Shown piece by piece: positions 9,927 through 18,267 of a stretch of DNA of 64,000 nt. Below the pieces are notes generated by a model. It saw nothing but the letters and a program-made list of their open reading frames with translations, was not told where the DNA came from and made no database searches. This DNA comes from Acinetobacter lwoffii (GTDB lineage: Bacteria > Pseudomonadota > Gammaproteobacteria > Pseudomonadales > Moraxellaceae), in contig NZ_DCLL01000033.1 of the NCBI RefSeq assembly GCF_002321025.1, positions 62,001-126,000 of the forward strand, in the 5' to 3' direction. The position numbers and the translations under genes are program-made. Numbering within the stretch: position 1 is the stretch's first letter; the number at the start of each line of letters is the position of its first letter.

Positions 9927-10385
9927 ATGAGTGAAGAACAACAAGCTCAACCACAATTGGCATTAGAGCGTATTTATACCAAAGATATTTCTTTTGAAGT
10001 TCCTGGGGCGCAAGTTTTTACCAAGCAATGGCAACCTGAGTTAAACATCAACCTTTCTTCTTCTGCAGAAAAAATTGATGAAACTCATTTTGAAGTAGCT
10101 TTGAAAGTCGTGGTTCAAGCAACCAACGAAGGTGATACCGCGTTTATCGTTGATGTGACTCAAGCCGGTATTTTCCTAGTAGATGGCGTTGAAGAAGAGC
10201 GTCTTCCATATATCCTGGGTGCATACTGTCCGAACATCCTGTTCCCGTTCCTACGTGAAGCAGTGAATGATATGGTGACTAAAGGTAGCTTCCCACAATT
10301 GCTACTGACTCCAATCAACTTCGATGCTGAATTTGAAGCCAATATGCAACGTGCGCAAGCCGCTGCTGTGGATGGTCAAGCTTAA
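9927..10385 (+). CDS. secB: Protein-export chaperone SecB
   Basis: SecB, 152 residues, a tetrameric cytosolic chaperone that holds preproteins unfolded and passes them to SecA. Family segments visible are [18 protein letters not shown] at the N-terminus, the acidic [20 protein letters not shown] region and PINFDAEF near the end. The length equals that of typical SecB (155 in E. coli). Last gene of the yibN-grxC-secB group and followed by a clear terminator. Confidence 0.97.
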   Translation: MSEEQQAQPQLALERIYTKDISFEVPGAQVFTKQWQPELNINLSSSAEKIDETHFEVALKVVVQATNEGDTAFIVDVTQAGIFLVDGVEEERLPYILGAYCPNILFPFLREAVNDMVTKGSFPQLLLTPINFDAEFEANMQRAQAAAVDGQA

Positions 10386-10403
10386 TCGCTGTCCTTCAAA
10401 TCT

Positions 10404-10434
10404 AAAAAAGACCGCTTATGCGGTCTTTTTTATT
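10404..10434 (+). terminator. Terminator of secB
   Basis: Stem AAAAAGACCGC, loop TTAT, stem GCGGTCTTTTT. Confidence 0.9.
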
Positions 10435-10443
10435 TCTTTTTTT

Positions 10444-10536
10444 CCCTCTCCTTTTAGGAGAGGGTTAGGGAGAGGTAAATTAATTAGTTAAATTCTAGAG
10501 CCCCTCTCTCTAACTCTCTCCCTGAGGGAGAGAGGA
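10444..10536. repeat. REP-like extragenic palindrome, copy 1
   Basis: The left half (10444-10476) is a 33-base unit with an internal hairpin CCCTCTCCT/AGGAGAGGG followed by TTAGGGAGAGG. The right half (10501-10536) carries the same motif in inverted orientation, so the pair can fold into one long structure. The same left unit recurs at 47770 and 57979. It lies between convergent secB and fabI, the usual place for REP/BIME elements. Confidence 0.8.
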
Positions 10537-10546
10537 TTTATAGGAC

Positions 10547-11353
10547 TTATTCCGCATCCGCCATCAAATCAGCGCTCATACCTACCGTATTGAAACCGGC
10601 ATCAACATACAGAATTTCACCAGTAATTCCGTTAGCCCATGGCGAGCACAGGAATAATGCGGCATTACCAACATCTTCAATTGTCACATTACGTTTCAGT
10701 GGCGCAACTTTCTCATTCAGGTCAAGCATTTTACGGAATGATTTAATACCTGAAGCTGCCAGAGTACGGATTGGACCCGCAGAGATCGCATTCACACGAA
10801 TACCTTCTTGACCCAGGCTAGACGCCAAATAACGTACACCAGCTTCTAAAGAGGCTTTTGCCATACCCATCACGTTGTAGTTCGGCATAACGCGCTCAGA
10901 ACCTTGATAGGTCAATGTCAGCAAACAACCTTGACGGGCTTGTAGCAAAGGTTTAGCTGCACGCGCCATTGCAATAAAACTATAAGCACTGATGTCATGC
11001 GCAATATTAAAGCCTTCACGATCCGTGATCTCGGTGAAGTCACCATCCAGCGTATGTGCCGGTGCAAAACCGATAGAATGCACCACGCCGTCCAGACCAT
11101 CCCAGTGTTTAGCCAATTCAGCAAATGCTTGGTCAATTTCAGCATCTACCGCCACATCACAAGGAAAAACCAGTTTCGAACCAAACTGTTCAGCAAAGTC
11201 ATCTACCCGCTTTTTCAGCTTTTCATTTGGATAAGTAAAAGCCAATTCAGCACCTTCACGATGCAATGCTTGAGCAATACCAAAAGCAATCGATAATTTA
11301 CTCGCAATGCCCGCGATCAAGAAGCGCTTACCCGCCAAAAGTCCTTGTGCCAT
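10547..11353 (-). CDS. fabI: Enoyl-[acyl-carrier-protein] reductase (NADH) FabI
   Basis: FabI, 268 residues, reduces trans-2-enoyl-ACP in the last step of each fatty-acid elongation round and is the triclosan/isoniazid-type drug target class. It is a short-chain dehydrogenase: the N-terminal cofactor loop reads [20 protein letters not shown], and the catalytic Tyr-x6-Lys is in [12 protein letters not shown], with the family's extra Tyr nine residues earlier. The frame is open 24 codons further upstream, but ATG 11353 has AGGTGA at good spacing and gives the canonical N-terminus [10 protein letters not shown]. Transcribed alone. Confidence 0.96.
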   Translation of the reverse strand: MAQGLLAGKRFLIAGIASKLSIAFGIAQALHREGAELAFTYPNEKLKKRVDDFAEQFGSKLVFPCDVAVDAEIDQAFAELAKHWDGLDGVVHSIGFAPAHTLDGDFTEITDREGFNIAHDISAYSFIAMARAAKPLLQARQGCLLTLTYQGSERVMPNYNVMGMAKASLEAGVRYLASSLGQEGIRVNAISAGPIRTLAASGIKSFRKMLDLNEKVAPLKRNVTIEDVGNAALFLCSPWANGITGEILYVDAGFNTVGMSADLMADAE

Positions 11354-11480
11354 GTGAATCTCACCTAAAAAAATGTATATGGCATGATGCCAAGTCTGGA
11401 GCATTTTAGAAATTGCATAATGCACCTTTTTTTCTATTTATGATGAACTGGTAATTTAAGACCGAGTTAAGAGCGTTAAC

Positions 11481-12302
11481 TTAAATGGCCAGATGCAGGG
11501 CCTGATGAGTATTTTGCCAGAGCTGTTCAGCCAGTTCCTCTTTGTGCATATGCAGGCTCTTTGCCAGTCCTTGCAGCACATAAGGTAAATTTGCAGATGT
11601 ATTTCGGGTACGTTGCTCGGTCGAGCTTTGACAACAGAGTGGCGTCATATCCGGACAGTCAGTTTCCAATACCAGATGTTCTGGCCCCACATACTGCGCC
11701 ACTTGATGCAATTTTTTGGCATTTGGATTGGTGATTTGTCCCGTGATACCCAGTTTGAATCCCAGCTTGATAAAGGCCTTGGCTTCCTCAATTCCACCAC
11801 CAAAGGCATGTGCAATACCACCCTGTTTAAATCGGTGCTGTTTTAAAATCTGCAAAACTTCCGCATGTGATTTACGGATATGCAGCAAAACCGGCTTATC
11901 GAATTGCTGTGCCAATTCAAGCTGTGTAGCAAAAAAATCTTTTTGCTTCTGAAAAATTTCCGCCTGTTTGTGCTGTTTTAAAAAGGTATCCAGACCGATT
12001 TCGCCAATGGCAATACAATGCTCATTTTTAAGCAGCTGCTCCAGCTCCTGTAAATGATCAGTCTGATGCTGTTCAATATAAAATGGATGCAAGCCCGGTG
12101 CTAAATGACTTTGCGGTGCATTTTCCAAGTCATTGATAAAGTCGTGAGTTCCTAACAGATCAGCAAAACGGTTTTGTAAAAAACCAATTAGAACCAGATG
12201 CTCGACACCTGCCGCTTTGGCCGTATAGGCCAACTGTTCCCGATCAGGATCAAAATCGGGAACATCAAAATGGGTATGCGTATCAAACAGTTTTAAGGTC
12301 AT
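11481..12302 (-). CDS. TatD-family metal-dependent hydrolase/DNase
   Basis: A 273-residue TIM-barrel hydrolase of the TatD family. Metal ligands are visible in order: HxH in FDTHTHFD near residue 9, Glu in AIGEIGLDTF near 97, His in VLLHIRKSH near 133 and Asp in LVLETDCPDM near 205. Family members have 3'-5' exonuclease or other phosphoesterase activity; the subgroup (TatD, YcfH, YjjV) cannot be settled by eye, though the length and ETDCP motif are compatible with YjjV. Its ATG overlaps the stop of the preceding lipoprotein gene by 4 bases, so the two are translationally coupled. Confidence 0.88.
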   Translation of the reverse strand: MTLKLFDTHTHFDVPDFDPDREQLAYTAKAAGVEHLVLIGFLQNRFADLLGTHDFINDLENAPQSHLAPGLHPFYIEQHQTDHLQELEQLLKNEHCIAIGEIGLDTFLKQHKQAEIFQKQKDFFATQLELAQQFDKPVLLHIRKSHAEVLQILKQHRFKQGGIAHAFGGGIEEAKAFIKLGFKLGITGQITNPNAKKLHQVAQYVGPEHLVLETDCPDMTPLCCQSSTEQRTRNTSANLPYVLQGLAKSLHMHKEELAEQLWQNTHQALHLAI

Positions 12303-13261
12303 TTGGCTTTTGCAGCAGATGCTGGCTGTGCCTCGGAGGCAGCTTTTTCAGTTTGAGGCAGATATTCGGGTTTCAGCACACCTTGTAACTGCTCATAAGG
12401 AATCATCAGACGTGGCAAGCCAACAACATATGGCCCAATTTCATATTCGGCATACTGCAATATCAAGCCGTCTTTGCCCAGATAGAAGTTATCGGTAAGC
12501 TTGAACTTCCAGGCCTGTTCATATTCGGCGACATCTTTGGCCAGCTTGGACTCTACCACCCAGGTTTTAAACGCATCATAAGCACGCGCTTCCAGTTGGG
12601 CTTTCTGTTTGACCGCAATAATGTCATCCAGCTTGATCAGCTTTTTCTGTTCCAGATCAAAATTATAATAAGTCTGTGCAGATGCCCCGTGTGCGCCTCC
12701 CAGATAATAACTGCTGTTCAAAACTACTGTCGCTAGAGGATCACCCGAATGCAGAATCTTGGGCTTAATCATCAGGCTAATACTATGACTGGCACTCAGG
12801 GCCTTGAGCTCTTTATCCAGATTCAAGAAAGTCTGCATATAAGGTTGAGTTTGCTGCTCAAGCTGCTGTTTTGGTGTCACCACTGTTGCTAAAGCAGCTT
12901 TGGGTTCAGAGGCGGCAACGTCCGCTTCGCTGGCAGCGCTCACTTTTGCCGGTTCAATCGCATCAAGAGACAGGATATTTTTCAACTGTTGCAGAATCTG
13001 CTGGTCGATCCATTCATCAATAAAGCTCTGATTACTGTTCAGACGTTCGATCGAGATTTCCGGACAGCTTTTGTCTTCACATTCTGGAATCGCCAGCTTG
13101 AGCTTTTCGGTATCGCCGCTGAGTTTAAGTGCTTCAGCTTCGGCTTGTAGCACCTCGGAAGCACTTGATTCTTCCGGCTCATTACTCTTCGGCTGGCAGG
13201 CACTCAGCAAGATCGCTGATGCCAGGATAGATAGACAAAAGATATTCTTGTATTTTGGCAT
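12299..13261 (-). CDS. DUF3298-like lipoprotein, copy A
   Basis: A 320-residue lipoprotein: signal peptide ending ILLSACQP, then a Ser/Glu/Ala-rich linker. The segment SYYLGGAHGASAQTYYNFDLEQKK, here cited in part, matches the RsiV/DUF3298 fold, and the C-terminal LQYAEYEIGPYVVGLPRLMIPYEQL is typical of it. Some members bind lysozyme or act as anti-sigma factors, but there is no sigma factor gene here, so no function is claimed. It has a paralogue directly upstream (13306) and overlaps the TatD gene downstream by 4 bases. Confidence 0.8.
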   Translation of the reverse strand: MPKYKNIFCLSILASAILLSACQPKSNEPEESSASEVLQAEAEALKLSGDTEKLKLAIPECEDKSCPEISIERLNSNQSFIDEWIDQQILQQLKNILSLDAIEPAKVSAASEADVAASEPKAALATVVTPKQQLEQQTQPYMQTFLNLDKELKALSASHSISLMIKPKILHSGDPLATVVLNSSYYLGGAHGASAQTYYNFDLEQKKLIKLDDIIAVKQKAQLEARAYDAFKTWVVESKLAKDVAEYEQAWKFKLTDNFYLGKDGLILQYAEYEIGPYVVGLPRLMIPYEQLQGVLKPEYLPQTEKAASEAQPASAAKAK

Positions 13262-13305
13262 TCATTCACCTTTTTGGAACCTGTAATCTCGCAGGATCAT
13301 GAGCT

Positions 13306-14130
13306 TTAAAACATATGCTGATAGATATCAGCTTTCAAGACCTGTTGTGTTTGTTGTTTTGTTAAATAAATATCCAGTTGTTTGGCATCTTTGCTAATTT
13401 CATGGCTGCGAAAATGCAGACCAATGCCTTCCTGATCAAAGAACCAGTCAGCCTGTCCCCAATACAGTTTTTTCGGTGCTTTCTGCTGAACTTGCTGATC
13501 GTTTTCTTTGAGCCATGTCTCATAAGCTTGTTGAATAATCTGATCCATTAATAACTGTTGCTTAGGATCAATAATATCCAGTGGAGTCAGCATTTTCTGC
13601 TGGCGACGATCAGCCACAAAAAAATAATAGCGCTCATGCACGCTGACATTTTCCTGTTTGGTATCGACCCCAATCTGCATCAATACATATTGATTGCGCT
13701 GGTAGGGAATGCGGGTATATAGCGATAACTCATAAGCCTTGTTCAGATTGAGCTGCGCCTGCCAGGCATCCGATTTTTTTACATAGGCATTGATCGCCTG
13801 CTGTAAATTCATGTCCTGTTTCAACCCAATTTGATCCTGGATCACTTTGGCCTGCTGCTTTTCAATCCATTGGTTCATCCATGGATCAACCGTATGCAAG
13901 GTCTGAATATCCAGATTGATACAGTTTTTATTTTCACAAAATGGCAAGGCAATTTTAGCCGGCTGCTCTTGAATATTCAGATAAGGCAAAACATCTGCGG
14001 TCTGCTGAGCTGCGGTCATTTTCTCATTTTGCGGAGTATTAACAGGCTCTTTTTCGCTTTGATCACAGCCACTCAGGACAAGACTTAAACCAATCACAGA
14101 ACCGAGGACGACTTCCTTGCTGAGCTTCAT
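13306..14130 (-). CDS. DUF3298-like lipoprotein, copy B
   Basis: A 274-residue lipoprotein with signal peptide ending LSLVLSGCDQ. It aligns by eye with copy A along its length: both have the LPFCENKNC/IPECEDKSC Cys pair soon after the linker, an I-x-W-I-x-x-Q stretch, and a C-terminal HFRSHEISKDAKQLDIYL corresponding to AEYEIGPYVVGLPRL. It lacks copy A's GGAHG motif (here VHERYYFFVADRRQQ). The two look like a tandem duplication that has diverged strongly. Function unknown. Confidence 0.75.
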   Translation of the reverse strand: MKLSKEVVLGSVIGLSLVLSGCDQSEKEPVNTPQNEKMTAAQQTADVLPYLNIQEQPAKIALPFCENKNCINLDIQTLHTVDPWMNQWIEKQQAKVIQDQIGLKQDMNLQQAINAYVKKSDAWQAQLNLNKAYELSLYTRIPYQRNQYVLMQIGVDTKQENVSVHERYYFFVADRRQQKMLTPLDIIDPKQQLLMDQIIQQAYETWLKENDQQVQQKAPKKLYWGQADWFFDQEGIGLHFRSHEISKDAKQLDIYLTKQQTQQVLKADIYQHMF

Positions 14131-14179
14131 TCTCTTTGCTATATCTATCGAGTTATTAATTGCTTAAATGTAGCATAAA

Positions 14180-14206
14180 ATAAAACAGCTTCCGGAGAAG
14201 CTGTTT
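14180..14206 (-). terminator. Terminator of prfC
   Basis: Stem AAACAGCTTC, loop CGGA, stem GAAGCTGTTT, followed on the minus strand by a T-rich tract. Confidence 0.8.
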
Positions 14207-14241
14207 GATATTTTTAAACTTTAGCTGCGAAGCCTGAAAGT

Positions 14242-15834
14242 TTAGTGTTCACGCGTATTGTGGAACACGATGTCTGGATAACGTTCTTGCATGAGCTGCA
14301 AATTCACTCGGCTTGGCGCAAGATAAGTTAAATGACCACCGCCATCCACGGACAACTGGTCATGGGCTTTTTTCTTGAATTCGTTGAATTTCTTCTCGTC
14401 ATCGCAAGACACCCAACGTACTGTGTTGATGCTGACCGGTTCGTAAACACAATCAACTTTGTATTCTTCTTTCAGACGGTAAGCCACCACTTCAAACTGT
14501 AGCACACCCACAGCACCCACGATCAGGTCGTTGTTATTCTGCGGCATGAATACCTGGGTTGCCCCTTCTTCAGAAAGTTCTTTCAGACCTTTTTGCAGCT
14601 GCTTGGATTTTAGCGGATCTTTCAAGCGGACACGACGGAACATTTCAGGCGCAAAGTGTGGGATGCCGGTAAACTGAAGTTTCTCACCCGAGGTAAATGT
14701 ATCACCAATCTGGATGGTGCCATGGTTATGCAGACCAATAATATCACCCGGCCAAGCTTCTTCCAGATGCTGACGATCACCGGCCAAGAAAGTTAAGGCA
14801 TCGCTGATGCGCACATCTTTATCCAAACGTACATGCTTCATCTTCAAGCCTTTTTCATACTTGCCTGAACAGATCCGCATGAAGGCAATACGGTCACGGT
14901 GTTTCGGATCCATATTGGCCTGAATCTTGAAGACAAAACCGGTAAAGCCTTCTTCATCCGCTTCTACCACACGATCTTGGGTCGGATGGGCTTTAGGAGA
15001 TGGTGCATATTGACTGAAGGCATCCAGAACATGGTCGACACCAAAGTTACCCAAGGCTGTACCGAACAACACAGGCGTTTGACGACCGGCCAGGAATTCT
15101 TCACGGTCTAAAGGCTCATTGGCCATTTGTACCAGTTCCAGCGATTCTTCAAATGCCGCCCAAGCCAACTCACCGACTTTCTCGCGAAGATCAGGATAGT
15201 CATAACCATCACGCACTTCGATCTCAGTAATGACTGAACCGAAACCGGCTTTATACACGTAGAATTTTTCTTCGATTAAATTAAATACACCGGCAAAATC
15301 ACGGCCAGTACCGAGCGGCCAGGTGATCGGAACACATTTAATTTTCAGAACGTTTTCGATTTCATCCAGAAGCTCAAGCGGTTCACGGATTTCACGGTCC
15401 ATTTTGTTGACGAATGAGATGATCGGGGTATCGCGCATACGACACACTTCCATCAATTTAATGGTTCGGTCTTCGACACCTTTTGCACCATCAATCACCA
15501 TCAGCGCCGAGTCTACCGCGGTTAGGGTACGGTAGGTATCTTCCGAGAAGTCTTCATGTCCCGGGGTGTCCAGAAGATTGATCATCTTGTCTTTAAAAGG
15601 GAATTGCATTACCGAGGTCGTAATCGAGATACCACGCTCTTTTTCCATTTCCATCCAGTCCGATGTTGCGGCCCGGTCAGATTTACGGCTTTTTACCATC
15701 CCGGCAACCTGAATGGCCTGACCCCATAACAGCAATTTTTCTGTCATGGTGGTTTTACCGGCATCGGGGTGGGAAATAATAGCGAACGTACGTCGCTGGG
15801 CGACTTGTGCCGCCAGTTCTTGCTTAAAGCTCAT
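14242..15834 (-). CDS. prfC: Peptide chain release factor 3
   Basis: RF3, 530 residues, the translational GTPase that recycles RF1/RF2 after termination. G motifs: SHPDAGKTT (G1, near residue 21), DTPGHEDF (G3, near 88) and FVNKMDRE (G4, near 140). Effector-loop region [16 protein letters not shown] is present. Domain order and length match E. coli RF3 (529). Transcribed alone, with a terminator behind it. Confidence 0.97.
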   Translation of the reverse strand: MSFKQELAAQVAQRRTFAIISHPDAGKTTMTEKLLLWGQAIQVAGMVKSRKSDRAATSDWMEMEKERGISITTSVMQFPFKDKMINLLDTPGHEDFSEDTYRTLTAVDSALMVIDGAKGVEDRTIKLMEVCRMRDTPIISFVNKMDREIREPLELLDEIENVLKIKCVPITWPLGTGRDFAGVFNLIEEKFYVYKAGFGSVITEIEVRDGYDYPDLREKVGELAWAAFEESLELVQMANEPLDREEFLAGRQTPVLFGTALGNFGVDHVLDAFSQYAPSPKAHPTQDRVVEADEEGFTGFVFKIQANMDPKHRDRIAFMRICSGKYEKGLKMKHVRLDKDVRISDALTFLAGDRQHLEEAWPGDIIGLHNHGTIQIGDTFTSGEKLQFTGIPHFAPEMFRRVRLKDPLKSKQLQKGLKELSEEGATQVFMPQNNNDLIVGAVGVLQFEVVAYRLKEEYKVDCVYEPVSINTVRWVSCDDEKKFNEFKKKAHDQLSVDGGGHLTYLAPSRVNLQLMQERYPDIVFHNTREH

Positions 15835-15977
15835 GAAATATACCTACTGCTCAATGCACAGCATTCGAGATCAAATTCGATCAATATGAAAAAAATTGGC
15901 GATATTGTAGCAGAGTTTCAGGGTGGAGTTCCGTGAGCCATATTGTCTATCCTGACGCTCAATCAATTAGAGCGCTA

Positions 15978-17831
15978 TTAATGGAATTGTAAATTTTCTA
16001 AACGTTGTTCATCTCCCGGCAAGCCCAGCAAAAAGCCTTGTAACTGTTCACAACCGAGCCGGGTTAAAATTTCTGCTTGCGCTTCTGTTTCAACACCTTC
16101 GGCGGTCACCACCAAGCCCAGTTTTATGGCCAGCTGAATAATGCTTTCCAGAATCATTTCTTCTTTGGAGCCGACTGCCAGATTTTTGATAAATTCCCGG
16201 TCAATTTTTAACTCATCTACGGCGAAATTCTTTAAATAGAGAAAACTGGAATGCCCTGTACCAAAATCATCAATGGCTAGACGGATGCCCATTTGTCTTA
16301 AGCGCTTAAAGCTGCGCATACTCACATCAATATGATGCATGGCAGTCGATTCAGTAATCTCGATCATTAAATGCTGAGGACTGATTTTATATTGTGCAAA
16401 TAACTTTTCTAAAGTACTAAACAGATGCTTATGTTCAAATTGTACGGCAGACAAATTGACCGCGATAGGGAAAAATTCAGTATGTGTATCTTGCCATTTT
16501 TGAATCTGCTGACAGGCCAGTTCCAATGCCCAATAGCCCATTTGAATAATCAGCCCGGTTTTTTCAGCTGCATTGATAAACAGATTCGGGCCGAGCAGTC
16601 CAAACTGGGGATGGTTCCAGCGAATCAATGCCTCTACCCCACACAAGCTACGATCCTTGGTCCGAAATTTGGGCTGATAAAACAGCACAAACTGCTGCTC
16701 TTCCACGGCTTTATATAGGTCATTAATCAGTGTGCTCTGGCTCTTGCTTTCATCCTGGTCGGTAGAATAATTAAAGACTGAATAGGTATTGCGCCCCTGA
16801 TACTTGGAACTCAGCATGGCAGCATCGGCATTGACTAACAAATCCTGTAAATTTTTGCCATGTTCCGGATACATAGCAATGCCAATACTGCCCGAGATAT
16901 GAATACTCTTGCCTTCAATCAGGAAACTTTCCTGAATCAGTTCAAGAATCTGTTCAGACATTTTTGCAGCTTTGGCGACTGAGGTATTTTCTAATACCAA
17001 CAGAAATTCATCCCCGCCAATTCTGAGCAGCTTGGAATGCTGGCCTAATAACAGATGAATCCGTGTGGTCAACTGAATCAGCAACTGATCACCCACCAGA
17101 TGGCCAAACACATCATTGACCGCCTTAAAACGATCCAGATCGATATATAAAAAAGCAATTTCATGCTGCTGTTCGGACTGATCTGAAAATAGCAGATTTG
17201 CATATTCAGCCAGATACAAACGGTTAGGCAATTTGGTCAGATTATCCTGAATGGTCTGATTTTCAATTTGTTGATTCGCCCATGCAAGCTGACGGTTGCG
17301 TAATCCCACACGCAGTTCGGACACGACGATACAAATCAGCGTCACCAATAACAATCCACTCATCAGTACCACGGCCAGAAACAGCTGATCATGGGCCTGA
17401 ACTAATTCCGGTGACTGTTGCACATGGGCGGCAGTAAAATTGAATGACATCATGCTGATATAGTGCATGCCAAAGATGCCGAGTGCGATCACACCTGCTA
17501 CGAGAACTGCCCGGAAAAATGACCAAGTACTTCTGGTACTTAACCAGAGGGTAAACATAGAGGCAATAGATATCACCAGAACAGACAGGAGCATCAAACC
17601 CAAATCCAGCTCGTATTTATTCAGCACAAAACTTGCTGTCAGCCCAATAAAATGGATCGACCAGATGAATAGGCCCAATAGCATGGCGGTTAACATTAAA
17701 CTGAAGGTTTTAAAGTTTGACTGCGAAGCGCCTGAAGCAAATTTTTTAATCCGTGCGATGAGAGAGCAAGCGACCAATGAAGAAAGAACGGAGCCGATGA
17801 CCAGACCAATATCATGCTGAATATCAATCAT
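15978..17831 (-). CDS. MHYT-GGDEF-EAL c-di-GMP turnover protein
   Basis: A 617-residue membrane protein with three parts. Residues 1-~180 hold seven predicted helices carrying the MHYT sensor motifs (SIHFIGL, MHYISM), thought to bind a metal and sense a diatomic gas. A GGDEF domain follows (LLRIGGDEFLLVLE, near residue 265), with an intact GGDEF signature but without the RxxD inhibitory site five residues before it. The C-terminal EAL domain has CGVEALIRWNHP, the metal and catalytic segments IEITES and AIDDFGTGHSS, and VDELKIDREFI, so phosphodiesterase residues also look intact. It may therefore both make and degrade c-di-GMP. Transcribed alone. Confidence 0.92.
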   Translation of the reverse strand: MIDIQHDIGLVIGSVLSSLVACSLIARIKKFASGASQSNFKTFSLMLTAMLLGLFIWSIHFIGLTASFVLNKYELDLGLMLLSVLVISIASMFTLWLSTRSTWSFFRAVLVAGVIALGIFGMHYISMMSFNFTAAHVQQSPELVQAHDQLFLAVVLMSGLLLVTLICIVVSELRVGLRNRQLAWANQQIENQTIQDNLTKLPNRLYLAEYANLLFSDQSEQQHEIAFLYIDLDRFKAVNDVFGHLVGDQLLIQLTTRIHLLLGQHSKLLRIGGDEFLLVLENTSVAKAAKMSEQILELIQESFLIEGKSIHISGSIGIAMYPEHGKNLQDLLVNADAAMLSSKYQGRNTYSVFNYSTDQDESKSQSTLINDLYKAVEEQQFVLFYQPKFRTKDRSLCGVEALIRWNHPQFGLLGPNLFINAAEKTGLIIQMGYWALELACQQIQKWQDTHTEFFPIAVNLSAVQFEHKHLFSTLEKLFAQYKISPQHLMIEITESTAMHHIDVSMRSFKRLRQMGIRLAIDDFGTGHSSFLYLKNFAVDELKIDREFIKNLAVGSKEEMILESIIQLAIKLGLVVTAEGVETEAQAEILTRLGCEQLQGFLLGLPGDEQRLENLQFH

Positions 17832-18214
17832 ATAAAATGTTCCCCATCGGTGATCATTTTTATTATACTTTGCACTGATATTTCCATTTTCACCCGGTCA
17901 AATTTGAACTCAGTAAAATCTCAAGGCTGACCATCCATGCAAGCCAATTAGTCTGCAACAATATCCAGTCTTAACTAAAATTTAGAATTTATATTTCTTT
18001 CTTTTGAAGTTGAGAATTGCCCCTAAAATCTGACTCAACATAAAAATAAAATATGACTTATATATTAGAAGTGTTTCAAATTTAAGCAAATATTTAGCTT
18101 CATTTTTTTAGCTCATTTATTCGATCACCATCACAATTTTTTTCTTTTTATTTAGACAGATGGCACTTCATAGCAAAATTTTATTTGGTCTTTTGTGCAG
18201 ATTTGCAAAATAAA
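17832..18214. other. Intergenic stretch, no gene seen
   Basis: AT-rich spacer between the divergent-side start of the MHYT-GGDEF-EAL gene and the terminator of prc. I see no convincing small ORF with a ribosome binding site and no repeat. The part nearest 17832 must hold the promoter of the c-di-GMP gene. Confidence 0.5.
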
Positions 18215-18243
18215 AAAATAGCCTGTCGAAACAGGCTATTTTA
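18215..18243 (-). terminator. Terminator of prc
   Basis: Perfect stem AATAGCCTGT, tetraloop CGAA, stem ACAGGCTATT with A/T runs on both sides. Confidence 0.88.
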
Positions 18244-18267
18244 ATACGTGATAAATCAGGCTAAGGC

